From contig CAVYON010000001.1 in the NCBI GenBank assembly GCA_963770035.1, forward strand, positions 1 through 64,000: 64,000 bases of DNA, given 5' to 3'. Source of the stretch: Roseiarcus sp963770035. GTDB taxonomy: Bacteria; Pseudomonadota; Alphaproteobacteria; Rhizobiales; Beijerinckiaceae. A model generated the notes under the pieces. It made no database searches. It was not told where the DNA came from and worked only from the letters and a program-made list of their open reading frames with translations. The position numbers and the translations under genes were made by a program. Below, piece after piece: positions 59,507 to 64,000 of the stretch (within the stretch, counting starts at the first letter, position 1; each line of letters opens with the position of its first letter).

Positions 59507-61306
59507 ATGTATTTGCGACCGAATCGCCGTCTCAAGGACGGCAAGGAGCACCGCTACTGGAGCATTGTCGAGAGCAAGCGCTGCGCCGGCGGCAAGGTGG
59601 TGCAGCGCCAGGTGCTTTATCTTGGCGAGATCAACGACAGCCAGGAGGAAGCGTGGTGCAGGGTGATCGAAGCTTTCGACGAGGAGGCGGGACAGCCGAC
59701 CGCAATTGGCCCTGTTCCCCGCCGATCGGCCGCTGCCCGAACACGCCGAGGACCATGGCGTGCAGGTGCGGCTCGGGGCGATGCAACTACACCGGCCGCG
59801 GCAATGGGGCGCCTGCTGGCTGGCTTGCCAGCTCTATGAGCAGCTGGAGCTCGATGGCTTCTGGGCGGCGCGTCTGCCCGATACCCGCGAAGGCACGTGC
59901 TGGCGGCATATTCTGCAGACGTTGGTGTGTTACCGGCTGATCGATCCGGGCAGCGAATGGCGTTTGCATCGGCAGTGGTTCGAGCAAAGCGCGATGGCCG
60001 ATCTGCTCGGCGAGGATTTCGCCTGGTCGAGAAGAACACGCTCTATCGTTGTCTCGACAAGCTCCTCGAGCACAAGGCGGCGCTGTTCACGCACCTGCGA
60101 CAGCGCTGGAAGGATCTGTTCGGCGCCCGCTTCGAAGTGCTGCTCTACGATCTGACCAGCACCTATTTCGAAAGCGATCCGCCGGACCGACGAAAGCGAC
60201 AAGCGCCAGCTACGGCTACAGCCGCGACAAGCGTCCGGATTGCGTGCAGGTGGTCATCGCGCTGGTGGTCACGCCGGACGGCTTTCCGCTGGCCTATGAA
60301 GTGCTGGCCGGCAACACCTCCGACAAGACGACGCTGCGCGCCTTCCTCTCGAAGATCGAAGCGCAATACGGCAAGGCGCGAGCGCATCTGGGTGATGGAT
60401 CGCGGCATTCCCACCGAGGACGTGCTCGCCGAAATGCGGCGAGCCGATCCGCCGGTCGCCTATCTGGTGGGAACGCCCGAAGGGACGGCTCGGCAAACTG
60501 GAGAAGTCTGTCTCGGCCTGCCCTGGCAGGAGGTGCGGCAGGGCGTCGAAGTGAAGCTGCTTGGCCGAGGACGACGGAACTCTACGTGTTGGCCCAGAGC
60601 CGGGCGCGCGTCGACAAGGAGCGGGCCATGCGTCAGCGCAGCTGAAACTGGCTGTGGGCGCGGCTGCAAACAGCTGGCGCAGATGAACCTCACCCGCGAG
60701 ACCCTGCTCGATGAAGCTGGGCGCCGCCGCAGCCAAGGCGCCGGCGGCCTGGCGCCTGCTCGACACCAAGGTCGATCCCGCAAACCGCCGGCCTTCAGCT
60801 TACTGCGCTCAATCGCAAGAAGCTACGCCAAGTGCGGCGACGCGAAGGCCGCTACCTGCTGCGCACCAACATGGCGGCCACGATCCGGCCGCACCTGTGG
60901 CGAGTTCTACATTCAACTCACCGAAGTCGAGGCGGCCTTCAAAAACCTCAAGGACGATCTGCAACTGCGGCCGATCTACCACCAACTCGAGCAGCCGCAT
61001 CGAGGCGCACATCTTCGTGGCCTTCCTGGCCTATTGCCTGCACGTGACGCTGCGCGCCCGGCTGCGGCCGATGGCCGCCCGGCCTCACGCCCGCGCGCCG
61101 TGCTCGATAAGCTCGCCGCCATGCAAGATGCTCGATGTCCACTTCCCGACAACCGACGGCCGCACGCTGATCATGAGCCGCACACCGAGCCGAATATCGA
61201 TCAGAAGCTTCTCATGCAACAACTTGGTCTCGTCTTGCCGCTGCAACCGCCGCCGCGAATCGCTGTTCTCGTTCTGGTGGTGCATATTTTGTTGTGTTTT
61301 ATGTAG
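59507..61306 (+). pseudogene. IS1634-like transposase, multiply frameshifted
   Basis: ATG 59507 reads MYLRPNRRLKDGKEHRYWSI then VESKRCAGGKVVQRQVLYLG, the start of IS1634-type transposases. Later pieces appear in all three frames: VRLGAMQLHRPRQWGACWLA, LEHKAALFTHLRQRWKDLFG, FEVLLYDLTSTYFESD, YGYSRDKRPDCVQVVIALVV, RIWVMDRGIPTEDVLAEMRR, FYIQLTEVEAAFKNLKDDLQ. At least eight single-base changes would be needed to restore one frame. TGTAGTGGAGA occurs as a direct repeat at 59450 and 61302, near where the ends may lie, but I could not find inverted ends. Confidence 0.75.
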
Positions 61307-61393
61307 TGGAGATTTTCGGTAGTTTATTTTTGATTTTATGTGTTTTTTAGTTATGTGTTATTTGGTTGAGAAAGTGGGCTAACGTCGCGACGC

Positions 61394-61455
61394 TGTAGAC
61401 GCGGCGCTGCCGCGTCCCGCGCTCAGAAAGCGCGGCCACAACAATCGCGCCTACA
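61394..61455. repeat. REP-like double hairpin, copy 4
   Basis: TGTAG, hairpin ACGCGGCGCTGCCGCGT, hairpin CGCGCTCAGAAAGCGCG, then CCTACA. The inner sequences differ from copies 1-3 but the plan and outer arms are kept. It lies just after the anmK stop region. Confidence 0.5.
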
Positions 61456-62557
61456 CCGGCGCCGGACAAAAGACGCCGCCCGTCATAGGCGCGGCAACGC
61501 CGGTCGTTCCGGGGAACGAGATCGGCAGGCCCTTTTGGGCGCGCAGGGCAAGATAGGCAAAACATTGCGCCTCGATCGCGTCGCCGTCGAAGCCGATCGC
61601 CTCGACCGGCTCGACCGGGACGCCGAGCCGCTCGACGAGGCCGCGCATCAGGAAGGCATTGCGCCTCCCCCCGCCCCCGACCAACCAGCGCTTCGGCTCC
61701 ACAGGCGCATGCCGCAGGGCGGCCGCCGTCGCTTCGACTGTAAAGGCCGAAAGCGTCGCGGCGCCATCGGCGTCGCCGAGCGCCTCGACGGCAGCGGCCG
61801 CGGCCACGGCGGCGAAATGGTTGCGGTCGAGCGACTTTGGCGGCGGCCGGTCGAAATAGGGGTCGCGCATCATCGCCTCGAGCGCGGTCGCGTCGACGCT
61901 TCCGCTCGCCGCGAGCCGGCCGTCGGCGTCGAAGCCAACCCCGCGGCGGCGCAACAGGAAATCGTCGATCAGCGCATTGGCGGGCCCGGTGTCGAAGGCG
62001 ACGATCTCGCCGTCCTTCCCGAGCCAGGTGACGTTGCCGACGCCCCCCCAGTTGAGGACCATCAGCGGGCGCTCGAGCCCCGCCGTCATCGCGGCGTGAT
62101 AGATCGGCGCAAGCGGCGCGCCTTCGCCGCCGGCGGCGACATCGGCCGCACGGAAGTCGCAGACGACGTCGATTTTGAGCGCCGCCGCGGCGCGCAGGCC
62201 GTCGCAGAGCTGCCGGGTCACGCCGGCGGCCGGCTGATGCAGGATCGTCTGGCCGTGCAACCCGGCAAGGACGACGCTTTCGCGCGCAATCGCAAAGCGC
62301 GCCAGGAAAGCCTCGACGGCTTCGACATGGGCGTCGGTCACCGCGCGTTCGAGCTCCGGCAGCGGCGCGGCGGCTGCGGCCGGATCGGCCACGACGGCCC
62401 GCAGCCGCTGCGCCACCGCCTCCGGGTAGGGAAAAGTCGCGGCCGGCCCAGGCTCGACCCGCGCCTCGCCGTCGCTCTCGATCAATGCAACATCGATCCC
62501 GTCCATCGACGTGCCGCTGATCACGCCGATCGTGCGGGAAGGGCCGCCGTCGCTCAT
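61451..62557 (-). CDS. anmK: Anhydro-N-acetylmuramic acid kinase
   Basis: ATG 62557 gives 368 residues. The ATP-binding N-terminal motif is TIGVISGTSMDGIDVALIES, with CDFRAADVAAGGEGAPLAPI later (catalytic Asp) and LNWGGVGNVTWLGKDGEIVA then LVGGGGRRNAFLMRGLVERL. The enzyme phosphorylates 1,6-anhydro-MurNAc to MurNAc-6-P during cell wall recycling. The reading frame continues far upstream through the pduO gene in another frame; the ATG is just inside the preceding stop (four-base overlap). Confidence 0.9.
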   Translation of the reverse strand: MSDGGPSRTIGVISGTSMDGIDVALIESDGEARVEPGPAATFPYPEAVAQRLRAVVADPAAAAAPLPELERAVTDAHVEAVEAFLARFAIARESVVLAGLHGQTILHQPAAGVTRQLCDGLRAAAALKIDVVCDFRAADVAAGGEGAPLAPIYHAAMTAGLERPLMVLNWGGVGNVTWLGKDGEIVAFDTGPANALIDDFLLRRRGVGFDADGRLAASGSVDATALEAMMRDPYFDRPPPKSLDRNHFAAVAAAAAVEALGDADGAATLSAFTVEATAAALRHAPVEPKRWLVGGGGRRNAFLMRGLVERLGVPVEPVEAIGFDGDAIEAQCFAYLALRAQKGLPISFPGTTGVAAPMTGGVFCPAPV

Positions 62558-63159
62558 TCGCGTTCCGACTGGTTGGCGCCTGGCGTCCACAGAACGTCCC
62601 GCGCGCCGAAGTCGTTGGCCGCGCGGGCGGCGACGAAGAGATAGTCCGACAGGCGGTTCACATAGGCGAGCGCGGCGGCGCCGACCATTTCGCCCTCGAT
62701 CCCGGCCAGCGCAACGACACTCCGCTCGGCGCGCCGGCAAACGGCGCGCGCATGGTGCAGAGCGGCCGCGGCGGGCGCGCCTCCCGGAAGGATGAACGAG
62801 CGCAGCGGCGCGAGATTCTCGTTCAGCGCGTCGATGGCACGCTCGATCGCCTCGATCTGCGAGGCCGCGACCCGCAGGGCGGCGCCGGGCGTCTCGCCCT
62901 CCGCTTGCGGCAGGCAAAGGTCGGCGCCGAGGTCGAAGAGGTCGTTCTGCACCCGCGCCAGCGTTGTCTCGATCGCGGCGAGCGTCGGGTCGTCCGCGCC
63001 GCCTGTGTGCAGCCGGGCGAGCCCGACGGCGCAATTCGTCTCGTCCACGTCGCCCATCGCGACGAAACGCGCATCGGTCTTGGGCCTGCGGGTCCCGTCG
63101 CCGAGGCCGCTGTCGCCCGCGTCTCCGGTTCGCGTGTAAATGACGTTCAGGCGGACCAT
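62554..63159 (-). CDS. pduO: Cob(I)alamin adenosyltransferase (PduO-type)
   Basis: ATG 63159 is preceded by AAGGAGCG. The 201-residue protein shows the ATP-binding start YTRTGDAGDSGLGDGTRRPK, and the C-terminal VNRLSDYLFVAARAANDFG motif, with RSFILPGGAPAAAALHHARA and RRAERSV between. It transfers adenosyl from ATP to Co(I) corrinoid to give coenzyme B12, used here maybe by methylmalonyl-CoA mutase acting on the propionyl-CoA formed by MmsA. It overlaps anmK by four bases. Confidence 0.9.
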   Translation of the reverse strand: MVRLNVIYTRTGDAGDSGLGDGTRRPKTDARFVAMGDVDETNCAVGLARLHTGGADDPTLAAIETTLARVQNDLFDLGADLCLPQAEGETPGAALRVAASQIEAIERAIDALNENLAPLRSFILPGGAPAAAALHHARAVCRRAERSVVALAGIEGEMVGAAALAYVNRLSDYLFVAARAANDFGARDVLWTPGANQSERE

Positions 63160-63330
63160 GTTCGCTCCTTGCGCAACACCTTTCGGGCTGCGGCACGCTG
63201 CGACTCGAGGGAATTGAATTGGCGCGGGCATAGCCCCCACCACCGTCCTGCGGACATGCGACCCCCGGACTTGATCCGGGGGATGGTGGAGGGGGCGGCC
63301 GCGCGCATGCTGACCGATTCCCCTCTCCAC

Positions 63331-64000
63331 TCAGAACGGCAAGCCGACATAGTTTTCTGCCAGCGATCCGAGCGCCATGTCGGAGGAGAACAGATACTCG
63401 AGTTCGGTCTCCTGCAGCCGGTTTTCGTACTCCGAATGATCGGGGAAGCGGTGCAGGAGCATGGTGAGCCACCAAGAGAAGCGCTGCGCCTTCCACACCC
63501 GCGCCAGCGCCTTGCCGGAATAGGCGTCAAGGCCGGAATTGTCGCTTCGTTCATAGTGATCGATCAGCGCATGGTAGAGATAGTAGATGTCGGAGGCCGC
63601 GCTGTTCAAGCCCCGCGCGCCGGTCGGCGGCACGATGTGGGCGGCGTCGCCGGCGAGGAACAGCCGGCCGTAGCGCATCGGCTCGGCGACGAAGCTGCGC
63701 AGCGGCGCGATGCTCTTCTCGATCGACGGCCCGGAGACGAGCGCCTTCGCGACCGCCTCCGGCAGACGGCGTCTGAGCTCGGACCAGAATTCGTCGTCGG
63801 GCCAATCCTCGACCCGGTCGGTCAGCGGAACCTGAAGGTAATAGCGGCTCAGGACCTGGGAGCGCAGCGAGCAGAGAGCGAACCCGCGATCGTGCTTGCA
63901 GTAGATGAGTTCGGGCGAAACGGGCTTGGTGCGCGACAGCACGCCGAGCCAGCCGAACGGGTAGACGCGCTCGTATTCCTTCAGGACGCCCTTGGGGATC
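63331..64000 (-). CDS. pobA: 4-hydroxybenzoate 3-monooxygenase, C-terminal part (cut by window edge)
   Basis: The frame is open to the right edge, so only the last 223 codons are visible. The FAD GD motif is FLAGDAAHIVPPTGARGLNS, followed by AASDIYYLYHALIDHYERSD and KALARVWKAQRFSWWLTMLL, all characteristic of PobA. The stop is at 63331-63333. It hydroxylates 4-hydroxybenzoate to protocatechuate with NAD(P)H. The 5' end is outside the window. Confidence 0.92.
   Translation of the reverse strand, partial: IPKGVLKEYERVYPFGWLGVLSRTKPVSPELIYCKHDRGFALCSLRSQVLSRYYLQVPLTDRVEDWPDDEFWSELRRRLPEAVAKALVSGPSIEKSIAPLRSFVAEPMRYGRLFLAGDAAHIVPPTGARGLNSAASDIYYLYHALIDHYERSDNSGLDAYSGKALARVWKAQRFSWWLTMLLHRFPDHSEYENRLQETELEYLFSSDMALGSLAENYVGLPF

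Noticed and set aside
59450..61312. TGTAGTGGAGA pair as IS terminal repeats
   Set aside because: The copies are direct, not inverted, and IS1634 elements need inverted ends. They may be target-site or chance repeats.
62554..63496. Long N-terminal extension of anmK
   Set aside because: The frame upstream of ATG 62557 is out of register with the pduO gene and Arg/Pro-rich; the family start is at the ATG.

Overview
This window looks like a high-GC alphaproteobacterial chromosome, most likely Hyphomicrobiales (Beijerinckiaceae/Methylocystaceae-like). The evidence is the lptM-lysA-DUF4175 block, the Ku/LigD end-joining cluster, the choline/glycine-betaine demethylation genes, and the IS630, IS5 and IS3 family elements. 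The placement is an inference from gene content and codon bias; no rRNA or complete tRNA gene is present.

Layout. (1) 1-16 kb is accessory DNA rich in fragments. It holds broken helix-turn-helix, resolvase, SRAP and PEP-CTERM genes, an intact IS630 element, a BNR-repeat/MoaD pair with frame disruptions, plasmid-type genes (a DUF3102-like protein, a ParG-like protein, an AlpA-like regulator), a periplasmic ClpP-fold/peptidoglycan-binding protein, and a reverse transcriptase gene with one frame break. It also holds a probable tRNA 3'-end fragment, a short group II intron that appears to lack its maturase ORF, and an IS3 element. Short palindromes with the core TAAYTGCA recur through 5-13 kb. 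(2) 16.2-32.5 kb is choline/glycine-betaine uptake and catabolism: betA, betB, betI, choVW, gbcAB, a periplasmic binding protein (choX/proX) and an FAD/GcvT dimethylglycine (or sarcosine) dehydrogenase. A catalytically degenerate aldehyde-dehydrogenase homologue and a sarcosine-oxidase remnant sit among them. Palindromes that look like BetI operators occur in front of betB, betI and the dehydrogenase. (3) 32.7-37 kb is an NHEJ cluster: ku, ligD, and a second ku facing the first two. (4) 37-43.5 kb has small regulators followed by lptM, lysA and a DUF4175 membrane protein. (5) 44-48.3 kb has VapBC, a LysR regulator, a TacA/TacT-type toxin-antitoxin pair and mmsA. (6) 48.4-54.6 kb has a Uma2 nuclease-like gene, a small secreted protein and a five-gene HlyD/ABC-2 efflux operon. 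(7) 54.8-57 kb has acyl-CoA dehydrogenase and mmsB, which with mmsA make up the lower valine pathway. (8) 57-64 kb has two Gly/Trp-rich secreted proteins, an IS5 element inserted exactly after the stop codon of the first, a multiply frameshifted IS1634-like element, anmK, a PduO-type cobalamin adenosyltransferase and the 3' part of pobA.

How the genes work together. Choline would be oxidised by BetA and BetB to betaine, or betaine would be imported by the ABC system. GbcAB would demethylate betaine to dimethylglycine, and the FAD/GcvT enzyme would carry on towards sarcosine or glycine with one-carbon units passing to folate. Many genes in 3-37 kb (BNR protein, MoaD, RT, SMR, betB, betI, both ku genes) are broken by single-base indels, several in or beside a homopolymer run. 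Genes between, and nearly everything after 38 kb except one IS, are intact. Whether these are real mutations or consensus errors decides how much of the betaine and NHEJ machinery works.
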